A stretch of 64,000 nucleotides of DNA from the NCBI RefSeq assembly GCF_900112135.1, contig NZ_FOLC01000007.1:124001-188000 (forward strand), given 5' to 3'. The stretch comes from Collimonas sp. OK412 (GTDB lineage Bacteria; Pseudomonadota; Gammaproteobacteria; Burkholderiales; Burkholderiaceae_D). Below, piece by piece: positions 36,963 to 46,614 of the stretch. The translations under genes and the position numbers were made by a program. The notes under the pieces are model-generated. The model made no database searches. It was not told the DNA's origin and was given only the letters and a program-made list of their open reading frames with translations. Positions within the stretch are counted from its first letter, which is position 1. The number at the start of each line of letters is the position of its first letter.

Positions 36963-39017
36963 ATGACTTTCCCATTGCTCAATCGCGAACTCGGCGTGCT
37001 TGCCTTTAACGAGCGGGTCCTGGCGCAAGCCGAAGACCCTGCGGTCCCTTTACTGGAACGGCTGCGTTTTGTCTGTATCACCAGCAGCAACCTGGATGAG
37101 TTTTCCGAGATTCGCATGTCCGGCCTGCAGGAGCAGATCCGGGTGGCGGTGGATGGCGTGACGCCGGACGGCATGTCGCTGCAGCATGCGTACAGCACCA
37201 TCAGCGAGCGCGCCCAGAAACTGGTGGCGCGCCAGTATGCCTTGTTCAACGATGTGCTGCTGCCGGCGCTGAATGCGGAGGGCATCGCTTTCTACCAGGA
37301 ATCCGAGTGGAACGAAGAGCAGACCGCCTGGGCGCATGAATTTTTCAAGACTGAGCTGTTGCCGGTGCTGACGCCTATCGGCCTCGATCCGGCCCATCCG
37401 TTCCCGCGGGTGCTCAACAAGAGCCTGAATTTCGCGGTCAAGCTGAGCGGCAAGGACGCCTTCGGCCGCGAGACTGAACTGGCTATCGTGCAGGCGCCGC
37501 GAGTGCTGCCGCGCCTGGTCCGGATGCCGGAGCATTTGTCGGCGCACGCCTACGGTTTTGTGCTGCTGAGCAGTTTCATGCAGCGTTTTGTCGGCGAGCT
37601 GTTTCCTGGTTTGTCCATCGGCGGCTGTTATCAATTCCGCGTGACGCGCAACAGCGACCTGTTTGTCGACGAGGACGAAGTCACCGACCTGCGGCTGGCG
37701 CTGCAAGGCGAGCTGCCGACCCGCCAGCTGGGCAATGCGGTGCGCCTGGAAGTGGCGGACGGCACGCCGGCCTCGCTGGTGCAGCGCCTGCTCAACCAGA
37801 ACGGCCTGGCGCCTGGCGATTGCTACCGGGTCAACGGTGCGGTCAACCTGGTGCGCCTGATGCCCTTGCCGGACCTGGTCGACCGGCCTGACCTGAAATT
37901 CACGCCGCATGCGCCGGTGCTGCCGAAAGCCTTTGTTACCGGCGCTTCAGTGTTCGACATCATCGACCAGCAGGACGTGCTGCTGCATCATCCCTACGAA
38001 AGTTTCCAGCCGGTGCTGGAGCTGCTGCAGCAGGCGGCGATCGATCCCGATGTGCTGGCCATCAAGCAAACCATTTACCGCACCGGCAACGATTCACCGC
38101 TGATGAGCGCGTTGATGCAGGCGGCCAAGAACGGCAAGGAAGTCACGGTGGTGCTGGAACTGATGGCGCGCTTCGACGAAGAAACCAATATCGGCTGGGC
38201 GGCCAAGCTGGAAGCGGTCGGCGCCCATGTGGTGTATGGCGTGTTCGGCTACAAGACGCATGCCAAGATGCTGCTGATTGTGCGCCGCAAGCGCCACGCC
38301 AAACATATGAGGTTGAAGCGTTACGTGCATCTCGGCACCGGCAACTACCATCCGAAAACCGCGCGCCTGTACACCGATTTCGGCTTGATGACCAACGACG
38401 ACAAGATTTGCGAAGACGTGCACAACGTGTTCCAGCAGCTGACCGGTTTCGGCAAGCAGGTAGCGCTCAAGCGCTTGTGGCAATCGCCGTTCACCCTGCA
38501 CGCGAATGTGCTGCATGCGATCCAGAAAGAAGTCGATGCCGCCAAGGCCGGCAAGCAGGGCTACATCATCGCCAAGATGAATGCCTTGCTGGAGCCGACG
38601 GTGATCGAAGCCTTGTACCTGGCGTCACAGGCCGGCGTCAAGATCCAGCTGCTGATCCGCGGCGTATGCGCTTTGCAGCCCGGCGTGCCGGGCTTGTCGG
38701 AAAACATCAAGGTGCGTTCGGTCATCGGGCGCTTTCTTGAGCATCACCGGGTCTTCTATTTTTATGCCGACGGCGAGGAGCACGTGATGCTGTCCAGCGC
38801 CGACTGGATGGACCGCAACCTGTTCCGCCGCATCGAAACCGCATTCCCTATCCTCGACGGCAAGCTCAAGCGGCGCGTGATCGAAGAGAGTTTGCTGGTG
38901 CATTTGCAGGACAATGCGTCGGCCTGGGACATGGACAGCGACGGCGGCTATCATAGGGCCAATCCTGGCGACGCCACGCCTCTGGTCAGCCAGATCGATC
39001 TGCTGTCGCGTTTTTGA
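36963..39017 (+). CDS. ppk1: Polyphosphate kinase 1
   Basis: Reversibly makes inorganic polyphosphate from ATP; membrane-associated. The 684 aa match PPK1. The four-domain order is visible: N-terminal LLNRELGVLAFNERVLAQA (usually FLNRELSWLxFN), a middle domain, and two phospholipase-D-like C-terminal domains. The autophosphorylated histidine is expected in GYKTHAKMLLIVRR, and a second active-site region is HLGTGNYHPKTARLYTDFGL. The late segment SSADWMDRNLFRRIETAFP is also canonical. No ppx gene is adjacent; the downstream neighbour is convergent. Confidence 0.97.
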   Translation: MTFPLLNRELGVLAFNERVLAQAEDPAVPLLERLRFVCITSSNLDEFSEIRMSGLQEQIRVAVDGVTPDGMSLQHAYSTISERAQKLVARQYALFNDVLLPALNAEGIAFYQESEWNEEQTAWAHEFFKTELLPVLTPIGLDPAHPFPRVLNKSLNFAVKLSGKDAFGRETELAIVQAPRVLPRLVRMPEHLSAHAYGFVLLSSFMQRFVGELFPGLSIGGCYQFRVTRNSDLFVDEDEVTDLRLALQGELPTRQLGNAVRLEVADGTPASLVQRLLNQNGLAPGDCYRVNGAVNLVRLMPLPDLVDRPDLKFTPHAPVLPKAFVTGASVFDIIDQQDVLLHHPYESFQPVLELLQQAAIDPDVLAIKQTIYRTGNDSPLMSALMQAAKNGKEVTVVLELMARFDEETNIGWAAKLEAVGAHVVYGVFGYKTHAKMLLIVRRKRHAKHMRLKRYVHLGTGNYHPKTARLYTDFGLMTNDDKICEDVHNVFQQLTGFGKQVALKRLWQSPFTLHANVLHAIQKEVDAAKAGKQGYIIAKMNALLEPTVIEALYLASQAGVKIQLLIRGVCALQPGVPGLSENIKVRSVIGRFLEHHRVFYFYADGEEHVMLSSADWMDRNLFRRIETAFPILDGKLKRRVIEESLLVHLQDNASAWDMDSDGGYHRANPGDATPLVSQIDLLSRF

Positions 39018-39026
39018 TTTGCGTTT

Positions 39027-39689
39027 TTAGTTCGATTTGTGGGCCTGTCCCAGCTTGCTTTCCAGGCGGCTTTGCAAACGCTCGAAGCACAGGCTCAGGC
39101 ACCAGTAGATCGCCGCGGCGGCCAGGTATAGCGGCAGCGGACGGAACGTCACCGCGATGATTTCCTTGGTGGCCAGCATCAGTTCGGTCACCGTGATGAC
39201 CGATACCAGCGAGGTATCCTTGATCAGGCTGATCAGCGTATTGCTCATCGACGGCACCGCAATCCGGACCGCCTGCGGGATCACGATGTAGCGCAGCGTC
39301 TGCCAATAGTCCAGGCCGATGCTGTAGCTGGCCGACCATTGTCCTGCATGCACACCAAGAATGGCGCCGCGCAGGCTCTCCGACAAATAGGCGCCGGCAT
39401 TCAGGCTCAAGGCCAGGATGCCCGCGGTCAGCGGCGAGAAACTGATGCCGATGCTGGGCAGGCCGTAATAAATCACGAAGATCTGCACCAGCAGCGGCGT
39501 GCCGCGCATCAGGCTGACGTATATGCTGGCCGGCCAGCGCGCCAGGCGCGACGGCAGGATCCGCGCAATCGCCAAAGGAAAACCGAGCAGCAGTCCGCCC
39601 AGCATCGAGGCTACCGCAAACACCAGGGTGTAGCCCAGGCCCCGGAACAGGGTCGGCGCCGCCTGCTGCAGCAAATCCAGTAATTCCAT
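39027..39689 (-). CDS. Amino acid ABC transporter permease (HisM/GlnP family)
   Basis: 220-aa inner membrane permease. Helices include LGYTLVFAVASMLGGLLLGFPLAIARI near the N-terminus. The EAA-type coupling loop reads SLRGAILGVHAGQWSASYSIGLDYWQTLRYIVIPQAVRIAVP. The sequence resembles cystine/polar amino acid permeases. The substrate-binding gene is upstream on the same strand, but a terminator-like hairpin lies between them. No ATPase gene is found on either side, since ppk1 converges from the left. Confidence 0.92.
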   Translation of the reverse strand: MELLDLLQQAAPTLFRGLGYTLVFAVASMLGGLLLGFPLAIARILPSRLARWPASIYVSLMRGTPLLVQIFVIYYGLPSIGISFSPLTAGILALSLNAGAYLSESLRGAILGVHAGQWSASYSIGLDYWQTLRYIVIPQAVRIAVPSMSNTLISLIKDTSLVSVITVTELMLATKEIIAVTFRPLPLYLAAAAIYWCLSLCFERLQSRLESKLGQAHKSN

Positions 39690-39721
39690 AAGGTCTCTGT
39701 TAAATCCGGACTTCCCAGGTT

Positions 39722-39751
39722 AAAAAAACATCCCCGCGGCGGGCGGGGATG
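39722..39751 (-). terminator. Minus-strand terminator between the binding-protein and permease genes
   Basis: CATCCCCGC (39729-39737) and GCGGGGATG (39743-39751) form the stem; read on the minus strand it is followed by T7. It would stop or attenuate transcription after the binding-protein gene and give it higher expression than the permease. Confidence 0.8.
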
Positions 39752-39825
39752 GTGGGTGTCAGGAGTGTAGCGCGAAAATTGCCGATGCGTTACCGATGCG
39801 TTGCCAATGCGCCGTCAATCCGTTG

Positions 39826-40629
39826 TCACTGCGCTGATGGCGCTTTGCTAACATCGAAACCGAACCACTTGAAGGACGCTTGCTTGAAACTGCCGTCTTT
39901 CAGGATCTCGTCGAGCGCTTTGTTCAGCGCGGCTTCGAATTTCGGATTGCCTTTCTGGAACGGGATGCCGATCTTGTCGATGTCGCCGAAGGTGGCGCCG
40001 GCTTTCAGCGGCAGGCTGGAGCTCTTCAGCAGGTAGCCGACCAGCAGCCGGTCGTTCAAGGCCGCATCGATGCGGCCGCTGGCCAGGTCGGCCAAGTATT
40101 CCGGCGAACCGGGATAAGTCTTGACGTCGATGCCGGGAACCGCCTTGGCTTTTTGCTCAAAGTTGGTGCCCTGGCCCAAGCCGAGCTTGTAGCCTTTCAG
40201 CGATTCCAAAGTAGGGAAGCTGCGCTTCTCGTCTTTGCGCACAATCAGCTGCGCCGTCGACAGGGTGTATGGCTGGGAAAAATCGAAGGCTTTCTGGCGC
40301 GCTTCGGTAATCCCGACCTGGTTCAGGATGACGTCGTATTTGCCGGCGCCGAGGCCGGCCAGGATGCCGCTCCATTCGGTGGTCGTGAATTCCGGCTTCA
40401 CGCCAAGCTTGGCTGCCAGCAGTTTAGCGACGTCGACTTCAAATCCGGTCAGTTCGCCGCTTTTCGGATCCTTGAAATTGAACGGCGGATAGTTGCCTTC
40501 CATCGCCACTTTCAGGGTGCCGCGGGATTTGACGGTATCCAGCAGGTCGGCCGCGAACGCATTGAGCGTGACGCCGGTGATCAGTATCGCTGCAGCAATC
40601 TTGCTGAGTTTGGACAGTGTGGTGGCCAT
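39826..40629 (-). CDS. Amino acid ABC transporter substrate-binding protein (SBP family 3)
   Basis: 267-aa periplasmic binding protein. The signal peptide is MATTLSKLSKIAAAILITGVTLNAFA with cleavage after AFA. The family 3 pattern is clear: GTLKVAMEGNYPPFNFKDPKSGELTGFEVDVAKLLAAKLGVKPEF and KYDVILNQVGITEARQKAFDFSQPY. The ligand is probably a polar amino acid such as cystine, judged by overall resemblance to FliY/TcyJ. AAAGGA precedes the ATG. The permease gene follows after a terminator hairpin. Confidence 0.93.
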   Translation of the reverse strand: MATTLSKLSKIAAAILITGVTLNAFAADLLDTVKSRGTLKVAMEGNYPPFNFKDPKSGELTGFEVDVAKLLAAKLGVKPEFTTTEWSGILAGLGAGKYDVILNQVGITEARQKAFDFSQPYTLSTAQLIVRKDEKRSFPTLESLKGYKLGLGQGTNFEQKAKAVPGIDVKTYPGSPEYLADLASGRIDAALNDRLLVGYLLKSSSLPLKAGATFGDIDKIGIPFQKGNPKFEAALNKALDEILKDGSFKQASFKWFGFDVSKAPSAQ

Positions 40630-40785
40630 CTTTTTTCCTTTTGGTTGGTGGGCATTGGCTGACGACTATGTTAAGCGCTTTCCCCGGCAAATGTGAAATG
40701 ACCGTTTTGCCGCTCGATATGCATTTTTTGTCTTTGCATTTCAGAAAAATATCAGCTATCGGCGGTCTGCGCAATTTCTGGCTTG

Positions 40786-41643
40786 CTACGGCTTGCCGTT
40801 TTTCTTGCGCAGGGCCAGGTCGGCAGTCAACGCAGCGAACTGCTGGTACAGCCCGGCAACCTGTGGCCGCCACTCCTGGACTGCCTGGTATTGCCTGGCG
40901 ACAGTAGCCATGTCGCCGCGCGCGATGGGGCCGGTGAGGGCGGCGGCGGGACCGAGCCTGAAGGCATTGGCCGCACTTTCGGACAGCAATGGCGCGATCA
41001 GCTGCAAGGCAAGGTCAGGCGCAATGCCGGCTGCAACGTAAGCCTGTTGCGCCACGTCTATCAGCGTCACCTGGTAGTTGGAGGCGAACACCGCGGCAGC
41101 GTGGTACAGGGTTTTTTGCTCACGCCGGATATCCACCAGCTGGGCGCCGATGGCGCCGAACGCCGGACCGAGGACGGCGAGCGCGGCGGCGTCGCCTTCG
41201 CTGCCGCACCAGGTGCCGGCGAAATGCTCGGCTACCTGCTGTGGAACGGCAAAGCTGCGGATGGGATGGATGCTGGCGACCGCGGCGCCGCGTTCGGAAG
41301 CGGCAGCGAGTTCGAGCGACGACAGGGCGCCGCTGCAGTGGAATACGATGCTGCCTGGCTGCAATTTGCCGGCTGCGGCGAGGGCGCTGCAGCAAGCAGC
41401 GATCTGGTCGTCGCCGGCGGCGATCAGGTAGACGTCAGCGCTGCGCAAGCCGTCATGGGAAGCCGCTACGCTGCCGGCGCCGATGAAGGCGCTGGCCTCT
41501 TGTGCGCTGGCGGCGGTGCGGTTCAGGATGTCGAGCAGGGAAAAAGTGCGGCTAGCGTGCCATAGCCGGCCCAGGGTGCGGCCGACCTTGCCGCAGCCGA
41601 TGATGCTCAGGGTTGGCGGACGGCGTTCGCTGCCGCCCTGCAT
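40786..41643 (-). CDS. Rossmann-like and DUF2520 domain protein
   Basis: 285-aa predicted NAD(P)-binding protein. The Rossmann fingerprint IIGCGKVGRTLGRLW is at the N-terminus. The DUF2520 C-terminal half has HPIRSFAVPQ, YHAAAVFASNYQVTLIDVA and TGPIARGDMATVARQ, a layout like ProC and 6-phosphogluconate dehydrogenase relatives. Substrate and reaction are unknown. The start at 41643 lies 6 bp after the ABC-F stop; an in-frame ATG at 41691 would overlap that gene by 43 bp. Tight spacing suggests co-transcription with the ABC-F gene. Confidence 0.82.
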   Translation of the reverse strand: MQGGSERRPPTLSIIGCGKVGRTLGRLWHASRTFSLLDILNRTAASAQEASAFIGAGSVAASHDGLRSADVYLIAAGDDQIAACCSALAAAGKLQPGSIVFHCSGALSSLELAAASERGAAVASIHPIRSFAVPQQVAEHFAGTWCGSEGDAAALAVLGPAFGAIGAQLVDIRREQKTLYHAAAVFASNYQVTLIDVAQQAYVAAGIAPDLALQLIAPLLSESAANAFRLGPAAALTGPIARGDMATVARQYQAVQEWRPQVAGLYQQFAALTADLALRKKNGKP

Positions 41644-41648
41644 TGCGC

Positions 41649-43655
41649 CTAGCTGCCCAGTTGCTCCAGTGCTTCCTGCTGTTCCAGCCATTCGGCCTCC
41701 AGTTGCGTCAGTTCCTTGGCGTAAAACGCCTGATCGGCGAGCAGCGTCGCCAATTCCTTTTTCTTGTCTTTATCGTAGATTTCCGGATCGGCCAGGCGCG
41801 TATCGACAGTATGCTTCTGTGCGCTGCGTTTGGCGATCTGTTCGTCGAGGCGCTTGATGCGCGCTTCGATAGGCTTTTTCTGCGCCGCCAGCTTTTGCCG
41901 GGCTTCCGCTTCGGCGCGTTTCTGTTCGCGGCGGTCGGCGCTGTCGGCCGGCGCCGCGGCCGCTGGCGCCACCGCGCTGGCGATGGTGGCCTTGCTGCTG
42001 GCTTTTGGCAGCGCAGCGTCGGTGGCGCTGTTCTTGGCCGCCAGCTTGGTCTTGAACAGCCAGTCCTTGTAATCGTCGAGGTCGCCGTCGAACGGCGCTA
42101 CCTTGCCGTCGGCGACGATGATGAACTGGTCGGTGGTGGCGCGCAGCAGGTGGCGATCATGCGACACCAGCACCAGCGTGCCCTCGAACTGCGCCAGCGC
42201 CATGGTCAGGGCCTCGCGGGTTTCCAGGTCCAGGTGGTTGGTCGGCTCATCCAGCAGCAGCAGGTTGGGGCGCTGCCAGACAATCAGCGCCAGCGCCAGG
42301 CGCGCTTTCTCGCCGCCGGAAAACGGTGCGATCGAACTGGTCACCATGGCGCCGTTGAAATTGAAGCTGCCGAGGAAATTGCGCAGTTCCTGCTCGCGTA
42401 CCGTCGGCGCGATCTTGCCCATGTGCCACAGCGGCGATTCGTCATGGCGCAGCATTTCCACCTGGTGCTGGGCAAAGTAGCCGATCGACAGCCCTTTGCC
42501 GAACTGGGCGTCGCCGCGCAACGGCTTGAGTTCTTCCGCGATGGTCTTGATGAAGGTCGACTTGCCGGCGCCGTTGACGCCCAGCAGGCCGATGCGCTGG
42601 CCGATCTGCAGCGAGAAGTTGATGCCGGAGACGATCACTTTTTCAGTGACGTCGTGGCTGGTCTCGCTTTCGGTGCGATAGCCGGCGCTCACATCTTCCA
42701 TCACCAGCAGCGGGTTCGGCGCGCTCAGCGGCACGCGGAATTCAAAAGAGAATTCGGCCGCCGCGCGCAGCGGCGCCAGTTCTTCCATCTTGGCCAGGGC
42801 TTTCATCCGGCTTTGCGCCTGGCGCGCCTTGCTGGCCTGGGCCTTGAAGCGGTTGATGAACGACTCCAGGTGGGCACGCTGGCGCATCTGTTTTTCCAGG
42901 GTGCCGGCCGCCAGTTCCAGCTGCGCGGAACGTTGCCGTTCGAACGAGGAATAGTTGCCCGAATAGCGTTTCAGCTTGCGTTCATCGATATGCACGATCA
43001 CATTCACCACGCCGTCCAGGAAATCGCGGTCATGGGAGATGATGATCAGGGTGCCTGGATAGCGCTTGAGCCAGTCTTCCAGCCAGATGATGGCGTCCAG
43101 GTCCAAGTGGTTGGTCGGTTCATCGAGCAGCAGCAGGTCGGATGGGCACATCAGCGCCTGCGCCAGGTTCAGGCGCATGCGCCAGCCGCCGGAGAAGCTG
43201 GCTACCGGCTGGTCCATCTGCGCCAGCGAGAAGCCGAGGCCGGTCAGCAGCTGTTCGGCGCGCGAACGCACTGTGTAGGCATCGGCATCGGCCAGGGCGC
43301 TGTACAGTTCGCCGATCAGGATGCCGTTGGAGGTGCTTTCCGGTTCGCTTTCGAGGAACGCCAGTTCTTCTTCCAGGCGGCGCAGGGTGACGTCGCCGTC
43401 GATAGCGTATTCAATCGCCGAGCGGTCCAGCGCCGGGGTTTCCTGGGCAACGTAGGCCATGCGCCATTTCGACGGGAAGTCGATCTCGCCCAGGTCGGCA
43501 TGGAGTTCCCCGCGCAGCAGTCCGAACAGGCTGGACTTGCCGGCGCCGTTGGCGCCGATCAGGCCGATCTTGTCGCCCGGGTTGAGGGTGACGTCGACAT
43601 TGTCGAGCAAAGGCTTGATGCCGCGCATCAGGGAAACTTGTTGAAAACGTATCAT
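41649..43655 (-). CDS. ABC-F family ATPase (YheS/Uup-like)
   Basis: 668-aa soluble protein with two ABC domains and no membrane segments, the ABC-F layout. The first Walker A, GANGAGKSS, is at about residues 34-42 and its signature is SFSGGWRMRLNLAQAL. The second has GVNGAGKST and PFSGGEKARLALALIV. Both Walker B regions read LLLDEPTNHLDL. A charged linker joins the domains, and the C-terminus is a long Lys/Glu-rich coiled coil (about 540-660). Members act on ribosomes. YheS is the closest E. coli type by the N-terminal sequence, but antibiotic protection cannot be inferred. Confidence 0.93.
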   Translation of the reverse strand: MIRFQQVSLMRGIKPLLDNVDVTLNPGDKIGLIGANGAGKSSLFGLLRGELHADLGEIDFPSKWRMAYVAQETPALDRSAIEYAIDGDVTLRRLEEELAFLESEPESTSNGILIGELYSALADADAYTVRSRAEQLLTGLGFSLAQMDQPVASFSGGWRMRLNLAQALMCPSDLLLLDEPTNHLDLDAIIWLEDWLKRYPGTLIIISHDRDFLDGVVNVIVHIDERKLKRYSGNYSSFERQRSAQLELAAGTLEKQMRQRAHLESFINRFKAQASKARQAQSRMKALAKMEELAPLRAAAEFSFEFRVPLSAPNPLLVMEDVSAGYRTESETSHDVTEKVIVSGINFSLQIGQRIGLLGVNGAGKSTFIKTIAEELKPLRGDAQFGKGLSIGYFAQHQVEMLRHDESPLWHMGKIAPTVREQELRNFLGSFNFNGAMVTSSIAPFSGGEKARLALALIVWQRPNLLLLDEPTNHLDLETREALTMALAQFEGTLVLVSHDRHLLRATTDQFIIVADGKVAPFDGDLDDYKDWLFKTKLAAKNSATDAALPKASSKATIASAVAPAAAAPADSADRREQKRAEAEARQKLAAQKKPIEARIKRLDEQIAKRSAQKHTVDTRLADPEIYDKDKKKELATLLADQAFYAKELTQLEAEWLEQQEALEQLGS

Positions 43656-43776
43656 GTCTGCTATCTGCTAACTATCTTGCTAAATGAGTGGCCATGCATG
43701 TGGTTGAAACGACATGCAGGTCGTGATGATCTTGCGTTGCTTATTGACTGTTATCGGGGCGCCGCGCCCGTGCCGC

Positions 43777-44661
43777 TTACGGCAGCTGGTCTGCGGTCAG
43801 CAGGAATACCATGTCGTCGCCGGCGCTGGTCGAGACCCAGGTCATTTCCAGGTCCGGGAATGCCGCTTCGGCGAAGGCGCGCTCGTTGCCGATTTCGACC
43901 ACCAGCACGCCGTTTGCGGTGAGGCGCTGCCTGGCGCCGGCGACAATCTTGCGCACCAGGTCCATGCCGTCGTCGCCGCCGGCCAGGGCAATGTGCGGTT
44001 CACGCAGGTATTCCGGCGGCAGCTTGCCCATCGAACCGGAATTGACATACGGCGGATTGGTGACGATCAGGTCGTATTTTTTGGCCGGCACCTTGCTGTA
44101 GAGGTCGGATTCGATCAGCGTGACGCGGTCCTGCAGTTCGTAGTCATCGACATTGCGGCGCGCCACGGCCAGCGCATCGGCCGAGATGTCCGCGGTATCG
44201 ACGTGCGCTTGCGGGAATGCGTCCGCCAGCATGATCGGCAGGCAGCCGGAGCCGGTGCACAGTTCCAGTATGTTGCTGACCGCCTCGGGGTCTTGCAGCC
44301 ACGGCGAGAAATGGTCGGGAATCAGTTCCGCGATGAACGAGCGCGGCACGATCACGCGCTGGTCGACATAGAACCGGTAGTCGCCCAGCCAGGCTTCATT
44401 GGTGATGTAGGCGGCAGGAACGCGATCGGTGCTGCGCCTTTCGATGACCTGCAGCACGGCGTCGATTTCATGCGGCAGCAGGCGGGCGTCAAAGAACGGT
44501 TCAATCTTGTCCAGCGGCAGCTTCAGCGTATGCAGGATCAGGTAGGCCGCCTCGTCCAGCGCGTTGCTGCTGCCATGGCCGAAGAACAGGCCGGCAGTAT
44601 TGAAACGGGTCACTGCATAGCGCAGCAAGTCGCGGATAGTGGTAAAGGATTGTGGTGTCAT
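43777..44661 (-). CDS. prmB: Ribosomal protein L3 N5-glutamine methyltransferase
   Basis: 294-aa SAM-dependent methyltransferase of the HemK/PrmB group that modifies a glutamine of ribosomal protein L3. The catalytic NPPY motif is in DLIVTNPPYVNSG, the SAM-binding motif in ILELCTGSGCLPIMLA, and VPRSFIAELI is the PrmB-type pre-motif (HemK has VPRPETE). The start at 44661 gives MTPQSFTTIRDLLRYAVTRF; a longer frame to 44718 looks atypical. It ends the dap-gene cluster, as in other Burkholderiales. Confidence 0.95.
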   Translation of the reverse strand: MTPQSFTTIRDLLRYAVTRFNTAGLFFGHGSSNALDEAAYLILHTLKLPLDKIEPFFDARLLPHEIDAVLQVIERRSTDRVPAAYITNEAWLGDYRFYVDQRVIVPRSFIAELIPDHFSPWLQDPEAVSNILELCTGSGCLPIMLADAFPQAHVDTADISADALAVARRNVDDYELQDRVTLIESDLYSKVPAKKYDLIVTNPPYVNSGSMGKLPPEYLREPHIALAGGDDGMDLVRKIVAGARQRLTANGVLVVEIGNERAFAEAAFPDLEMTWVSTSAGDDMVFLLTADQLP

Positions 44662-45021
44662 GGCACGGGCAGTAAAAGTAAGGCTGGTGATGCAGCGCCT
44701 GGGCGTGGCGCTTTGCAAATGTCAGGCGGATTCTAACGGAAATGCCAGGCTGGATGGGCGCGGCCGGCTTAATAAGCCGGGTATCGGCGCCATCTTGTCA
44801 GGATTTGGTCAAGACCGCATTATATCTGAGTGTGTCCAAGGCATTCCGGACATGATCGGCCGCCTCGGTGCGCAGCGCGTGGGGAGTGTCGGTGCGCCGG
44901 CCGTCCTTATCCTAGAATTCGAGCGTTTTCTGTTGTTCTTGTTGCAGGATAAAGCCGGCCAGCCGGGCTTGGGCATGGCTGCCGTCCAGTTTGGGAAGGG
45001 CCGGATCGTGCGCCCGAGCTC
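44662..45021. other. Intergenic region between dapE and prmB
   Basis: 360 bp with no supported gene. The part next to dapE has a coding-like composition in another minus-strand frame (tail near 44920-45000) without a start of its own. No terminator or promoter stands out. Confidence 0.5.
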
Positions 45022-46224
<1,203 letters not shown>

Positions 46225-46237
46225 TTATTCGCTGCGT

Positions 46238-46591
46238 TTATTGGCTGAATATCTCTTGGTACAGCGCATCCGAAAAGCCGACATACGCTTGCTTGCCGGT
46301 GAACAGCACCGGCCGCTTGATGATGGACGGCAGTTCCAGCATCAAGGGAGTGGCGCTGATGCCGTCCGTGATGCCGTTGCGCCGCTGTTCCGGCAGGCCG
46401 CGCCAGGTAGTGCCCTTGCGGTTGACCAGGGTATCCCAGGGAATGTCCTTCAGCCAGGTGGCGACCAGCTCCGCGCTGACGCCGTCTTTCTTGAAATTGT
46501 GGAACGTGTACGCGATTTCCTGGTCTTCGAGCCAGGTGCGGGCTTTCTTGACCGTGTCGCAGTTGGGAATGCCGTACAGAGTAATTGCCAT
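46238..46591 (-). CDS. ArsC-family reductase-like protein (YffB/Spx-like)
   Basis: 117-aa thioredoxin-fold protein. The active-site region is YGIPNCDTVKKA with a single cysteine at about residue 11, and FHNFKKDGV and IKRPVLF are the family's later landmarks. The catalytic arginines of true arsenate reductase are not clearly present, so arsenate reduction is unlikely. It stands next to dapE as yffB does in E. coli, but a link to lysine synthesis is unproven. Confidence 0.9.
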   Translation of the reverse strand: MAITLYGIPNCDTVKKARTWLEDQEIAYTFHNFKKDGVSAELVATWLKDIPWDTLVNRKGTTWRGLPEQRRNGITDGISATPLMLELPSIIKRPVLFTGKQAYVGFSDALYQEIFSQ

Positions 46592-46614
46592 GGATTGCGT
46601 GCGGGTGAAAGTGT

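Noticed and set aside
44920-45021. Coding-like tail on the minus strand beyond dapE (ending ...QQEQQKTLEF)
   Set aside because: It is out of frame with dapE, has no start of its own and only about 35 codons look protein-like; I cannot separate it from chance.
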